Source: Pirellulales bacterium (lineage in GTDB: Bacteria; Planctomycetota; Planctomycetia; Pirellulales; JACPPG01). Taken from it: DNA of 64,000 nt. Position numbers and translations under genes: made by a program. The stretch lies in contig DASYDW010000106.1 of NCBI GenBank assembly GCA_036499395.1, positions 1 through 64,000 on the forward strand. The letters are read 5' to 3'. Positions 16,181-25,039 of this stretch are shown here, piece by piece. Position 1 is the first letter of the stretch, and each line of letters starts with the position of its first letter. The notes beneath the pieces were generated by a model, which worked only from the letters and a program-made list of their open reading frames with translations, had not been told where the DNA came from and searched no databases.

Positions 16181-16438
16181 GTGCATAGGATCGAATATTC
16201 CAAGTCGGCGTTGAAATCGCTGCGACGGATGCCGCAGAACATGGCGGAAATCATCCGTCGGAAGATCGCCGAACTTGCCCGCGATCCTTATGCACGGAAT
16301 ACGAACGCGACCAAGCTCCAGGGACGGAAGGGATACCGGCTTCGGGTGGGGGATTGGCGTGTGCTTTACGAAATCGACGGCGTGCGCGTCGTCATATTGA
16401 TTGTTGATATAAAACCGCGTGGAGGCGCTTACCAATGA
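16181..16438 (+). CDS. RelE-family toxin (RelE/XRE type)
   Basis: An 85-aa protein beginning VHRIEYSKSALKSLRRMP from GTG 16181. The core KIAELARDPYARNTNATKLQ, then YRLRVGDWRVLYEI..VVILIVDIKPRGGAY is a textbook RelE/ParE-like mRNA interferase fold, with the conserved KLQG..YRLRxGDxRxxY pattern. Toxin-first order with a downstream XRE antitoxin (ATGA overlap at 16435) is of the HigBA-like kind. The palindromic operator sits immediately upstream, so little or no leader is expected. Confidence 0.9.
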   Translation: MHRIEYSKSALKSLRRMPQNMAEIIRRKIAELARDPYARNTNATKLQGRKGYRLRVGDWRVLYEIDGVRVVILIVDIKPRGGAYQ

Positions 16439-16794
16439 AAACCGAGATTATTGAACGAAAAGGCAAACAGTTCGCCGTGGTGCCGCTCAAGGAGTTTGAG
16501 CGGCTGGTCCACGACGCCGACATGTTGGAAGACATCGCTGGCTATGACGAGGCGAAGGCGAGGAAAGACGAGATGTTTCCGTCCGAAGTAGCGGACCGCC
16601 TGGTTGACGGCGAAAGTCCCATCCGAGTCTTCCGCGAGTATCGCAAGCTGACCCAGGAACAACTCGCCAAAGCTGCGGGGATCGCCAGGGCGTATCTGAC
16701 GGAACTTGAAGGCGGTAAGAAACAAGGATCGGTCACAGTCCTTAAGAAGATCGCCGACGCATTGAAGCTGGAATTGGACGACATTATCGCTTAG
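16435..16794 (+). CDS. XRE-family antitoxin
   Basis: A 119-aa protein with an N-terminal toxin-contacting region (QFAVVPLKEFERLVHDADML) and a C-terminal XRE HTH: YRKLTQEQLAKAAGIARAYL, then TELEGGKKQGSVTVLKKIAD. It follows the RelE-type toxin with a 4-bp ATGA overlap. It should neutralise the toxin by direct binding and bind the upstream palindrome. Confidence 0.9.
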   Translation: MKTEIIERKGKQFAVVPLKEFERLVHDADMLEDIAGYDEAKARKDEMFPSEVADRLVDGESPIRVFREYRKLTQEQLAKAAGIARAYLTELEGGKKQGSVTVLKKIADALKLELDDIIA

Positions 16795-16816
16795 AAACTC
16801 TCTCGTCCTCCGGATA

Positions 16817-16963
16817 GTTGCTCAAGCCGCCGGCATTGAGCGTCAAAGCCTATATCGAGCCCTTTCATCTAACGGTAATCCCCGCCTTTCCACCCTTGTC
16901 GGCGTCATGAAGGCCATCGGTCTGAAATTGACCGTGGAGAATGCCCGTCCGGCTCACCTATAA
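16817..16963 (+). pseudogene. Addiction-module antidote (HigA-like) C-terminal remnant
   Basis: An in-frame stretch ending at TAA 16961-16963 reads VAQAAGIERQSLYRALSSNG, then NPRLSTLVGVMKAIGLKLTV. This matches the C-terminal HTH of the 'probable addiction module antidote protein' family. The N-terminus is missing and no partner toxin is next to it, so it is a remnant of a further toxin-antitoxin locus. Confidence 0.75.
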
Positions 16964-17102
16964 AGCATCTAGTGTCGAGCAGGATCTGGGCAAGTTCCAG
17001 CCGCTCGGCGGAACTGGCGGCACAGAAATTGACGGGTGATGCTCTCCTGAGCATGCGCCCGTTTGGATCGAAACCGCTATTTCGCACCAGAATGATCTCG
17101 CA

Positions 17103-17840
17103 TTACCGGGGCTTCTCAAAGACCATGCAGGTGTCGTGCAGGCCGGGGATGAAGCTGGTGCGGTAGATCTTGCGGCTACTGGATGCCCCGTGGCCGAATC
17201 GGATGATATCGGTGCAGGACTGGATCATGCCGCAGGCCAGGGCCAGACGCTTGGTGTGATAGGTGAGAGGAACGAACCCGGCCTCGCGGTCGGGATAGTC
17301 ACCCATGAGGATGACGAGCTTGCCGCCGGGCTTGAGGGCGGAAGCAGAGTTACGGATAAACCGGCCATAACGGCGGAGGAACTCCTCCAGCGTGGGACAA
17401 CGGGAGAGGTCTCTCGGATCGTCGGCGTAGAGCTTCTGCCGCCAGTAAGGCGGGTGAGCCCAAATGAAGTCAAAGGTCTCGGCCGGCGGGAAGTCGACCG
17501 GATCGCAGGCATCCTGTCCTTGATGGATGTCCCAGGAGATGCAGGGGATAGCCAGTTCGTCACAGACGTCCCGGCAGGTGCCGGAGCCGCTCATGGGGTC
17601 GAAGACCAGACTGGGCTGGAAGTAGAGCAGCAGGTCCTTGATCAGGTTCCCGCCGCAGTTGCCGGGATACTGGCGCGAACCATACTCGCCGGCACGGTCG
17701 AAATGATACAGGCTGGTCAGGTGCGGCACCGGACTGGCGTTGACGGGCGCCGCCGGCAGGCGGGCATAGATTGGCGTTCGGCTCGGAAGTGCTTCCGCGA
17801 CTACGGGTGCTGCGTAGAAGGGGTTGATTGTATTGCGCAT
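17103..17840 (-). CDS. DNA methyltransferase-like protein (N6A/N4C class)
   Basis: A 245-aa protein. LVFDPMSGSGTCRDVCDELA holds the SAM-binding motif I (DPxxGSGT), and FIWAHPPYW corresponds to the catalytic (D/N/S)PPY motif IV with His in the first position. The motif order (I before IV without a separate target domain) and small size suit small plasmid methylases. AAAGGA precedes the start. It sits in module 1 between toxin-antitoxin genes and the small gene at 17894; the corresponding slot in module 2 (56651) holds an unrelated gene. Modification of plasmid DNA to avoid host restriction is a reasonable inference. Confidence 0.75.
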   Translation of the reverse strand: MRNTINPFYAAPVVAEALPSRTPIYARLPAAPVNASPVPHLTSLYHFDRAGEYGSRQYPGNCGGNLIKDLLLYFQPSLVFDPMSGSGTCRDVCDELAIPCISWDIHQGQDACDPVDFPPAETFDFIWAHPPYWRQKLYADDPRDLSRCPTLEEFLRRYGRFIRNSASALKPGGKLVILMGDYPDREAGFVPLTYHTKRLALACGMIQSCTDIIRFGHGASSSRKIYRTSFIPGLHDTCMVFEKPR

Positions 17841-17893
17841 AGGTAAAATCCTTTCTGAGGTAAGGGGCGGGCCATGCGGCCCGCCCGCGGGGG

Positions 17894-18103
17894 TCAGTCC
17901 TTCTTCTCGGAAGCGACGCGGAAGGTGATTCGTCCGTCGAGGGGAACCAAGCCGTCGAGCTGGGCGTTAAACCCTTTGCCGTCGGCGTGGACCCAGGCGG
18001 AGCCGATGCGGGTCCAGAATCCTTTGCCCCCTTTGCTCTCGCGAACGTGATAAACGACGTGGCTCGGAGCTTTGGAAGCGGCGGTGTTGGTGTTGTCAGT
18101 CAT
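17894..18103 (-). CDS. Small conserved plasmid-type protein (VYHVRE..FWTRIGSAW), module 1
   Basis: A 69-aa protein containing HVVYHVRESKGGKGFWTRIG, then SAWVHADGKGFNAQLD and a Leu-Asp-Gly-Arg beta-like end. Small proteins with this FWTRIGxAWxHxDGKGFN pattern are, in my recollection, common on plasmids and integrative elements, with no known function. It has a paralogue at 57075-57287. GAAGGAA precedes the start, and about 20-180 nt upstream lies a conserved structured region (18152-18282). Confidence 0.75.
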   Translation of the reverse strand: MTDNTNTAASKAPSHVVYHVRESKGGKGFWTRIGSAWVHADGKGFNAQLDGLVPLDGRITFRVASEKKD

Positions 18104-18151
18104 GGTGTAGTTCCTTCATTTTGAGTTGTCCGACCGCGCCCATCGCGGCCT

Positions 18152-18282
18152 GATGGTACGTGGAACAAAGCCGGACCAGTCCGGGGCGATAGCGTACCGG
18201 TCAGGCGAAAGACGGAGGGTCCCCGCAGGGGAAACCGTCTTGGCAGCTTGACCGGCCCGGCGCCGGCTTTAACGTGCCCATC
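18152..18282 (-). promoter_or_regulatory. Structured leader element upstream of small conserved gene, copy 1
   Basis: Four nested helices are conserved in the paralogous region 57339-57467: GGTACGT (18155-18161)/ACGTGCC (18272-18278), AAAGCCGG (18167-18174)/CCGGCTTT (18263-18270), CCGGTCA (18197-18203)/TGACCGG (18249-18255) and AAGACGG (18209-18215)/CCGTCTT (18235-18241). In copy 2 the first stem is a pure Watson-Crick GGCACG/CGTGCC and the third is CCAGTCA/TGACTGG, a G-C to A-T double change. The position fits a 5' leader RNA on the minus strand; I do not recognise an RNA family. Confidence 0.6.
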
Positions 18283-18497
18283 GAATAGGCCGAATGGGAG
18301 CGGATCGGAAGCCAAGGCATGAAGGGCACCCCTGACTGCACATGAATCCAACCCCGCGCGCCCGAAAGGCGCGCGGCCACGTCGTAAACGACCCTCCGCG
18401 CGGGAATGAAAGGCAAAGAAGCGGGCCGATCGGGGTGCCCGACCGGCCCACGGCATACATTATAGATAAGGACACACTCGACGAACCCCGTAGCGGT

Positions 18498-20348
18498 TCA
18501 CTTCGCCTTCGCTTCGGGTCGAAGATTCGACGGTAGCCAGCGATTGACCGTCTCGGCCAACTTGGCATCTTCCAACTTGCCCTCGGCGGCATCTGCAAAC
18601 AACTTCTCCAGCGACAACACCAATTCCGTCTTCTTCCGATCGTCGGAGGGTCGGTGCATCACTCCGCCACGAAGCTCGCCGATCAAGTCCGCCAATTGCA
18701 CCTTCTGGTAACTCGACAACCACGCCGCATCCGGACGCCAGACCTCTCGCATGTTTACATCGAGTTCACCCGCCAAACGTTCGATGAGTGCCGTTCGCCG
18801 TGACATATGGGCCGACAAGCACTCTGCGGTCAGTAGTTCGATCAAGGCATCCAACTTTTCCTCGGACAATTTGCACAACCGTTCATATGATTCAACGTCA
18901 TTATGAGGGGCTTTCTTGATAAACGGGTCAATCTCTGCCCGACGCTTCCGTAATGCAGTTAAGGCAGGGGATGCAAATCCCTCGGTACGGTCGGCATGGA
19001 CCGTGGTGCTGTTCGCGTCATGCCGAATCGACAATGCCTCAGAGCGGATGCGATCATGCAGAATCAGCACCAATACTCGCTTCCCCACTAGCCGCTGCTC
19101 CAAAATCGCCTGCCGCACGGCAATCGCCTGCTGCGTAAACGTCGTCACAAGTTGCCGGTCGCTCAAATCACCAGCGGTCGGGGGTGCATCGGGTGCGAGG
19201 GCTGTTCCATCATCTGGTCCCTTCCCTTCACTGCCGTTAACCCCCTTGGCCTGCTTGGGAACACGATACTCCCGACATACGCTGCCGTCGAGGTCGAGCA
19301 TAAGAAATACCGTTCCCTTGGCCTTGGTCGCTTCGCTGTATTTTCGGGGCGCTTCGGAATGGAGTTTGCCCGCCTCGGCATTGAGGGCATCCAGTTCCCC
19401 CTGCAACGCCGCCGCCCGGTCCATATCCTCTTCTGGCACCTTGGCAATCTTCCCCTCGACGCGCTCCCACCGCTTATCAATCGCCACCAGCTTGCGGATC
19501 GTCTCCTCGTCATACTCCACTTGCGCCTCGGTCATCGACCAGAGCCGATCCTGTACATCGGCCTTGGGTCCGATGATGACCTCTTTCCACCCGTCTTCGG
19601 TCAAAGCCTCCCGCTCTTGAACCAGTGCCGTAGCCTGAGCCTCCATAAACGCGGCTCGCTCCACCAGTACGCGCTGGCCAAACAAGTCCCGGCTCACCGC
19701 CGCTGGCGACAATATAGATACATCGAACACGGCATTCCCTGCATCGATCCACGCCGCCGCGATGACATTCCGCACCTGTTCGGCATGGCGGGGATGGCCG
19801 TTTAACTCCTGCCAGACCGTCAGTTGCCGCTCCTTGGGCACTGATGTGAACACCTCCGCCGTCCCGGTGTCGATAGTTCCTTCCCGGTAGGCCGTCTTGA
19901 TGGGGTTGGCGAGAGTCGCCAGCTTCATCCTCTGCCGGACATAATGATCCTTCACGCCAAACTGGGCGGCGATGCTCTCGGCGTCCTTCCCTTCCTCCCC
20001 CGCCAACCGGGCAAAAGTCTCCGCTTCGTCCAGCGGGTGCATCCCCTCGCGGGCGAAGTTCTCCGCCAGCGACAACGCCTCGGCGGAGACATCATCCGCT
20101 TCCCGCACCATGCAGGGAATCTTGATGGTGTTCTTCTCCTGCTGGTGGACCTCACACAACGCCGCCAGCCTGCGGTTCCCAGCAATTACCTGAAACCGCT
20201 TGCCCACTGGACGCACCACCAGCGGCTCCAGCAACCCAAACGACTTGATCGACGCCACCAGTTTGCGATGGGCCTCCCGATCCGGCTTGACTCGACGCGG
20301 ATTGACCTTCCCCGGCACGACCTTCGATAGCACAATGTTCGCGTTCAT
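18498..20348 (-). CDS. ParB/RepB/Spo0J-like protein, large (616 aa)
   Basis: The start at 20348 (MNANIVLSKVVPGKVNPRRV) is preceded by GGAGG; the open frame further up crosses a perfect hairpin and is not used. Residues 5-100 form the ParB N-terminal domain (SFGLLEPLVVRPVGKRFQVI, then AGNRRLAAL, the CTP-binding ParB motif), followed by an HTH region (SIAAQFGVKDHYVRQRMKLA). The long C-terminal half is unfamiliar and at 616 aa the protein is twice the usual ParB size, like ParB-domain proteins of the KorB or DUF type on plasmids. It may serve segregation or regulation; its ParA could be the product at 51805. No counterpart exists in module 2. Confidence 0.8.
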   Translation of the reverse strand: MNANIVLSKVVPGKVNPRRVKPDREAHRKLVASIKSFGLLEPLVVRPVGKRFQVIAGNRRLAALCEVHQQEKNTIKIPCMVREADDVSAEALSLAENFAREGMHPLDEAETFARLAGEEGKDAESIAAQFGVKDHYVRQRMKLATLANPIKTAYREGTIDTGTAEVFTSVPKERQLTVWQELNGHPRHAEQVRNVIAAAWIDAGNAVFDVSILSPAAVSRDLFGQRVLVERAAFMEAQATALVQEREALTEDGWKEVIIGPKADVQDRLWSMTEAQVEYDEETIRKLVAIDKRWERVEGKIAKVPEEDMDRAAALQGELDALNAEAGKLHSEAPRKYSEATKAKGTVFLMLDLDGSVCREYRVPKQAKGVNGSEGKGPDDGTALAPDAPPTAGDLSDRQLVTTFTQQAIAVRQAILEQRLVGKRVLVLILHDRIRSEALSIRHDANSTTVHADRTEGFASPALTALRKRRAEIDPFIKKAPHNDVESYERLCKLSEEKLDALIELLTAECLSAHMSRRTALIERLAGELDVNMREVWRPDAAWLSSYQKVQLADLIGELRGGVMHRPSDDRKKTELVLSLEKLFADAAEGKLEDAKLAETVNRWLPSNLRPEAKAK

Positions 20349-20413
20349 GGCGAACCTCCAGTAAATGGAAAAGCTCGCGATGGACGGCCTTGGGCCACAA
20401 AGCCCACAGGCAA

Positions 20414-20465
20414 TTCTTCCCATCCACCGCTCATGCCAGAGCCATGGGGCGGTGGATGGGAAGAA
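20414..20465. repeat. Perfect 17-bp inverted repeat upstream of parB-like gene
   Basis: TTCTTCCCATCCACCGC (20414-20430) and its exact complement (20449-20465) are separated by 18 nt. It lies 66 bp upstream of the ParB-like start (minus strand) and could be a ParB/regulator binding site or an RNA hairpin in the leader. Confidence 0.6.
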
Positions 20466-20669
20466 GCCCCCACCGGCGGGGACGGGATGCGGGCGCCCGC
20501 GAGGGAGTGGAAGGAGTGACAGGCGGTAGCGCAGCGCTTGGCACGACCGGCAGCGACCGAGCCAGCCAGCGGCGCGGCAACGCCGGAGATCATCGTCGCG
20601 GGGCAGCGCGCTGCGTCGCTACTGCTGCATCTTCTGGATATGGGGATACATGCGCTGGAATAAAAAAGA

Positions 20670-20699
20670 ACCGTCCGGTGATGACAATCACCGGACGGT
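20670..20699 (-). terminator. Intrinsic terminator of the 20727 gene
   Basis: A 13-bp perfect stem ACCGTCCGGTGAT / ATCACCGGACGGT with loop GACA is followed, in the minus-strand direction, by TTCTTTTTTATT. It is placed about 28 bp after the stop of the gene at 20727. Confidence 0.85.
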
Positions 20700-20726
20700 C
20701 GGAAGAACCTAATTGTGTGCCGCACA

Positions 20727-20999
20727 TTATGCGGCAGCGGACTTCGCCGGGCGCTGCTCGGCGGTGAGCTGCAATATCCGCGTATGAGCGGCGTTGGCGA
20801 GTTTTGCCAGGACCAGAAGGTCATCGCGCCCGAAGCTGGCGGTGGAGTACCATTGGCCCTCGGCGTCGCGATAGAGCCGCTGGAGCGTGAGGTTAAACCA
20901 AGCGCCCTTCTCGCCTTCGTTCCGCCAGAGGGCGGCCTTGATGTTGCCGATGCGGATTTCTTCGACCGGACGGACTTTGTCGGACTGTTTCTTCGCCAT
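20727..20999 (-). CDS. Small conserved hypothetical protein (EIRIGNIKAALW..SFGRDDLL)
   Basis: A 90-aa protein with EEIRIGNIKAALWRNEGEKG, then FNLTLQRLYRD and STASFGRDDLLVLAKLANAA. Proteins of this pattern occur on planctomycete and proteobacterial mobile DNA, without known function; the beta-rich first half followed by a helix suggests a small nucleic-acid or DNA-repair-type accessory, but that is speculation. CAGGAG lies 8-9 nt before the start and a strong terminator follows. Confidence 0.65.
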   Translation of the reverse strand: MAKKQSDKVRPVEEIRIGNIKAALWRNEGEKGAWFNLTLQRLYRDAEGQWYSTASFGRDDLLVLAKLANAAHTRILQLTAEQRPAKSAAA

Positions 21000-21772
21000 G
21001 ATGCACGCTCCTGTAAAAAGGGTTTGAGTTTCCGTTCACCAAAGCGTGACGGAGGGCTCAAACCCGCACCGGGAGCGTAAACGCGGCCGGATCGGTTGCG
21101 GCGGGAGGGCGCGGCAAGAGCAAGGTCGATGTGACGGATGTGATTTTTCTTTGCCAGGCAAACTCGCCAGGGGCGGTCACGCGAAAAATCATCGACGGCA
21201 CGAGGCGTTGCCCCGCGGGCGTAGCCCTTTAGCCGACCAGAGCAATCGATCCGGTCGCGGGCTTTGGCGAAGAAGGTCTTGGCAATGGCAGACAGATCGA
21301 ATTGCACGGCAATAGGCAGCTGTATGGAGAACGAGGGTCGGAAGGCTGTCGAGTCACGAACAGAATTCGCATTTTTTTTCGCGACTGGGCACGGGGCTGC
21401 GGCAAATAGAGAGGTAGAGGCGGGCGGGATATGCGTCCATGTCATGGTCGCGCAAACCACCGTTATGCGGAATGTGGCCTCGGAAATTGCCCGCTGTAAA
21501 CCGCATTGGCCCTGGTTTGTAGGCAGCGATCGCGGATCAATGTTGTCAAGCGATTTATTTTTTCACGCAACGGATATTGGAACGTGCCAAAGCGGCACAT
21601 TTGATCGCATAGGTGCCATAAGCCTTGGCCAGAACGATGTGGTGTCATGCTCCTGTGCTGGAACGTAAATATCGAGAAAAGGGCCGGTTTTCACCCAGCT
21701 GTTGCGACCAATTAGCAGTGCTGCGCCGGTTAACAAATCTTAAAGAAGTCCAGATTTATACTGGAGTAACAT
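21000..21772. other. Gene-free region upstream of relaxase 1 (candidate oriT region)
   Basis: No convincing coding sequence. A small hairpin GTGCC/GGCAC lies near 21586-21600 and the sequence becomes AT-richer towards the relaxase start. Transfer origins commonly lie upstream of MobF relaxase genes, so this is the likeliest place for oriT of module 1, but no nic site can be identified by eye and no similarity to the shorter gap before relaxase 2 is evident. Confidence 0.35.
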
Positions 21773-24421
21773 ATGCTTCGGATCATACAGAGCACCAGCA
21801 GTGCGCGCGCCAAGAATTACTTCGGCAGCGCTGACTATTACAGCGAAGGCCAGGAGCTGATTGGCCTTTGGCGCGGGGCTGGCGCTGCGCGCTTGGGTTT
21901 GACCGGCTGCATCGAGAAAAACGACTGGGATGCCTTATGTGATAACCGGCACCCATCCACCGGTCATTCGCTCACGCTGCGCCGCGATCAGGGGCGTCGC
22001 GTGGGATATGACTTCAACTTTCATCCCGCCAAGAGCCTCTCCCTGCTCTACGGCATCACCAAGGATGACCGCATCCTCCAGGCATTCCAAGCATCCGTCC
22101 GGGAGACGATGAAGGAAATGGAATCGGAGTTGAAAACCCGGGTGCGAAAGGATGGTCGAAACGAAGACCGCATCACCGGCGACATGATCTGGGGTGAATA
22201 TACCCATTTGACCGCCAGACCCGTGGACGGCATTCCCGATCCACACATGCACATGCATTGTTTCGTTTTCAACGCCACGTTCGACGAGAAAGAACAGCGC
22301 TGGAAAGCCGGACAGTTTGCCGGCCTTAAAAAAGATGCCCCCTACTTTGAGGCGCGGTTTCACTCGCGCTTGGCGGGGCGGATGGTGGAATTGGGCTTGC
22401 CCGTTGACCGCACGCGCTCCGGCTGGGAAATCCAAGGATTGTCCCCAGCAACGCTCGCTAAATTCTCCAGGCGAACCGCCCTGATTGAAAAAGAAGCGGC
22501 GGACAAGGGGATCACTGATGCCAAGGAAAAGGAACAACTTGGCGCAAAAACTCGCGAGCACAAGCAGAAAGACCTGTCGATGGAGGATCTGCGTGCGATC
22601 TGGAAAGCACGCCTTTCCGATGCGGAATTGGAGAGCCTCCACCGCATTTGCGGTCGTGTAGGCGGTCCCAGCATTGCGGAAGATCAGCACGCCGCCGGCC
22701 AAGCAATCGACGTTGCCGTTGAACATTGGTTTGAGCGCAAGTCGGTGGTGCCGGAGCGGCGTTTGTTGGCGACGGCGCTGAAGCATTCGGTGGGGAGGGC
22801 ATCCATTGCGTCCGTTGAGCGCGAGGCTCAGAGTCGGAATTTCATCAATGCCGAGCGCGATGGAACGCGCCTAATTACGACGCGCGAGGTCCTCAGCGAA
22901 GAAAAATCCATGATTGGCTTCGCGCGCCAAGGGAGAGGAACGTGCGCCGCGCTCCATGGATCGGACTATCGCATTCAGCGGGATTGGCTCAATCGCGATC
23001 AGCGCAGCGCCGTGCAGCATGTTCTTTCCTCCAAAGACCGCGTCATATTGATCCGCGGGGGCGCCGGCACCGGCAAAACATCCATGATGCAGGAAGCGGT
23101 CGAAGGAATCGAAGCCGGCGGCAAACGTGTACTAACCTTTGCACCCTCTGCCAATGCCAGCCGCGGCGTGCTGCGGCAGGAAGGCTTTGTCACCGCGGAT
23201 ACCTTGGCCATGCTCCTTATAAACAAAGACCTCCAGGACCAAGCCCGTGGGCAGGTCCTCTGGATTGACGAAGCGGGCCTGGTGGGAGCGCACGAAATGG
23301 CTCAGGTATTCGCACTGGCGGACCGGCTCGACGCGCGAGTCATTTTATCCGGTGACAAAAATCAGCACGGATCAGTCACGCGCGGAGCAGTCCTTCACCT
23401 GCTGGAAACCGAAGCCGGCTTAGTTCCGGCGGAACTCAAGGACGTGCAGCGGCAGGCCGGAGCCTATAAGCGGGCAGTAGAAGCCTTGAGCGAAGGGCGA
23501 ACTGCAGATGGATTTCATCAACTCGACCAGCTTGGCTGGATCCGCGAGATTCCCGAAGCCGACCGGTACAAGGCTTTGGCCGCGGACTATGTCGCCACCG
23601 TCTCCGCGGGGAAGTCAGCGCTGGTGGTGTCCCCTACTCATCATGAGGGAGAACTCATCAGCGATGAAATTCGCGCGCAGCTTCAGCAAGCTGGGAAGCT
23701 CAAAAAAGAACAGCGCCGGTTCCCCATATTGGAAAAAACGAATTTAACGCTGGGCGAGCGCCGTGATCTGCTGAACTACCAAGCGGGCGATGTGCTCGTT
23801 TTCACGCAAAATGCCAAAGGATTTACCAAGGGCCAGCGGATTGTCGTTGACGGGAAAAACCCGTTGCCCTTGGATCAGGCTGATAGGTTTCAGGTATTTC
23901 ACCAAAATATCATGCCCATTGCATCAGGTGATTTAATCCGCGTCACGCAGAACGGAAAAACCGCCGATGGCGCCCACCGCCTCAACAACGGTTCAGTTTA
24001 CACGGTCAAAGGATTTAACGCGGATGGCAATATCACACTTAATAATGGTTGGGAGATTTCCAAGGATTTCGGGCATATCAAGCATGGCTACGTGGTCACC
24101 AGCCATGCCAGCCAAGGACAAACTGTAGACCGCGTTTTTGTCGGGCAGGCATCGGAATCATTCCCCGCATCATCCAAAGAGCAGTTTTATGTATCCGCTT
24201 CCCGTGCGCGCCAGCAAGTAACCCTCTACACCGACGATAAAGCAGCACTGCTGGATGCCATCGCTCATAGCGATGATCGAATGACGGCAACGGAATTGGT
24301 AACGATCCACGATCGCCGCCGACACCACGCGGTGATCGAGAGGATGGGTCAGGAACTGGCCATCCGCAAAGAAAATGGGATCGAAACACGCAAGCAGCAG
24401 GAATTGAGCCATGAGCGATAA
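21773..24421 (+). CDS. MobF (TrwC/TraI-type) relaxase-helicase, module 1
   Basis: An 882-aa bifunctional conjugative relaxase. The N-terminus (MLRIIQ) has catalytic tyrosines in SADYYSEGQ (Tyr22/Tyr23). The HUH metal motif is DPHMHMHCF (His158, His160, His162). A SF1 helicase half follows with Walker A GGAGTGKT (429-436), WIDEAGLV (Walker B), SGDKNQHGSV and a C-terminal GYVVTSHASQGQTVDRV motif. It would nick oriT, stay bound to the 5' end and unwind the transferred strand; docking would be on the coupling protein at 29903. GGAG lies upstream. The downstream small gene overlaps its end by 11 bp. A diverged paralogue is at 58267. Confidence 0.93.
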   Translation: MLRIIQSTSSARAKNYFGSADYYSEGQELIGLWRGAGAARLGLTGCIEKNDWDALCDNRHPSTGHSLTLRRDQGRRVGYDFNFHPAKSLSLLYGITKDDRILQAFQASVRETMKEMESELKTRVRKDGRNEDRITGDMIWGEYTHLTARPVDGIPDPHMHMHCFVFNATFDEKEQRWKAGQFAGLKKDAPYFEARFHSRLAGRMVELGLPVDRTRSGWEIQGLSPATLAKFSRRTALIEKEAADKGITDAKEKEQLGAKTREHKQKDLSMEDLRAIWKARLSDAELESLHRICGRVGGPSIAEDQHAAGQAIDVAVEHWFERKSVVPERRLLATALKHSVGRASIASVEREAQSRNFINAERDGTRLITTREVLSEEKSMIGFARQGRGTCAALHGSDYRIQRDWLNRDQRSAVQHVLSSKDRVILIRGGAGTGKTSMMQEAVEGIEAGGKRVLTFAPSANASRGVLRQEGFVTADTLAMLLINKDLQDQARGQVLWIDEAGLVGAHEMAQVFALADRLDARVILSGDKNQHGSVTRGAVLHLLETEAGLVPAELKDVQRQAGAYKRAVEALSEGRTADGFHQLDQLGWIREIPEADRYKALAADYVATVSAGKSALVVSPTHHEGELISDEIRAQLQQAGKLKKEQRRFPILEKTNLTLGERRDLLNYQAGDVLVFTQNAKGFTKGQRIVVDGKNPLPLDQADRFQVFHQNIMPIASGDLIRVTQNGKTADGAHRLNNGSVYTVKGFNADGNITLNNGWEISKDFGHIKHGYVVTSHASQGQTVDRVFVGQASESFPASSKEQFYVSASRARQQVTLYTDDKAALLDAIAHSDDRMTATELVTIHDRRRHHAVIERMGQELAIRKENGIETRKQQELSHER

Positions 24422-24830
24422 GGGCTTGGATAAATATTTCCGGCGGAACAGCGGCGAAGCAACCGTCGATGACACCGCGCCCGAAGAAGCGGAAGTGATC
24501 GACGATATCGGCGCGTTCGGATTCGTCCGAGGCACGCGCGACCGTGCAGTCAGTCTTGAAATGAGGAAAAAGACCGGAAATATCCTGGCAATTAGCTATG
24601 GCTGGATTGAACGCATCGAGTTTAATCCGTCCGAAGGCATCACCATTCACGCTCTCGGCCAACAGATTCGCGTTCGGGGACGCAACTTGAACGCTGAAGT
24701 ACGGCCCTACATCCGCCTCTTTGAATCGTTGACGCGGCACAAAGTGTCATGGATTCAGGAGACAGATGAACCAACCCAACTTTCAAGCGACATGCGAAGC
24801 ACAATCGTCGAAGCGATTGAATGGGATTAA
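24411..24830 (+). CDS. Small relaxase-linked protein, module 1
   Basis: A 139-aa acidic protein whose ATG lies inside the end of the relaxase gene (11-bp overlap), indicating co-translation. It starts SDKGLDKYF, and the conserved core LEMRKKTGNILAISYGWIER, then IEFNPSEGITI and QIRVRGRNLNAEVRPYIRLF is shared with the 140-aa product at 60902, which has the same overlap with relaxase 2. The function is unknown; strict linkage suggests a relaxase partner, for example in relaxosome assembly. No known accessory-protein motif is seen. Confidence 0.8.
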   Translation: MSDKGLDKYFRRNSGEATVDDTAPEEAEVIDDIGAFGFVRGTRDRAVSLEMRKKTGNILAISYGWIERIEFNPSEGITIHALGQQIRVRGRNLNAEVRPYIRLFESLTRHKVSWIQETDEPTQLSSDMRSTIVEAIEWD

Positions 24831-25039
24831 TCCCAATGACCGCGTGCGGCACCGAATTCCCGATGGGAGCGACGCATTTCGACGGATAACTACGGCTAAT
24901 TTGGATCCCGTACACTTTTGTAATATTCGCTGCCAAAACAGCTTAAGTTGAGAGGGTCTTTAATTTGTCTTTAATTGCAGATCAGCGTGGGCTTATTGTA
25001 ATTGACATTGGTCTTTGTCAAAATCGAGTCGGAGGACTC

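Noticed and set aside
20345-21460. 371-codon minus-strand open frame
   Set aside because: It covers the start of the ParB gene, two perfect hairpins including a clear terminator, and the 20727 gene in another frame. The product is low-complexity and Arg/Ser/Pro-rich without motifs.
21264-21668. 134-codon plus-strand open frame upstream of relaxase 1
   Set aside because: No ribosome site, unnatural composition, not present in module 2; left as gene-free.
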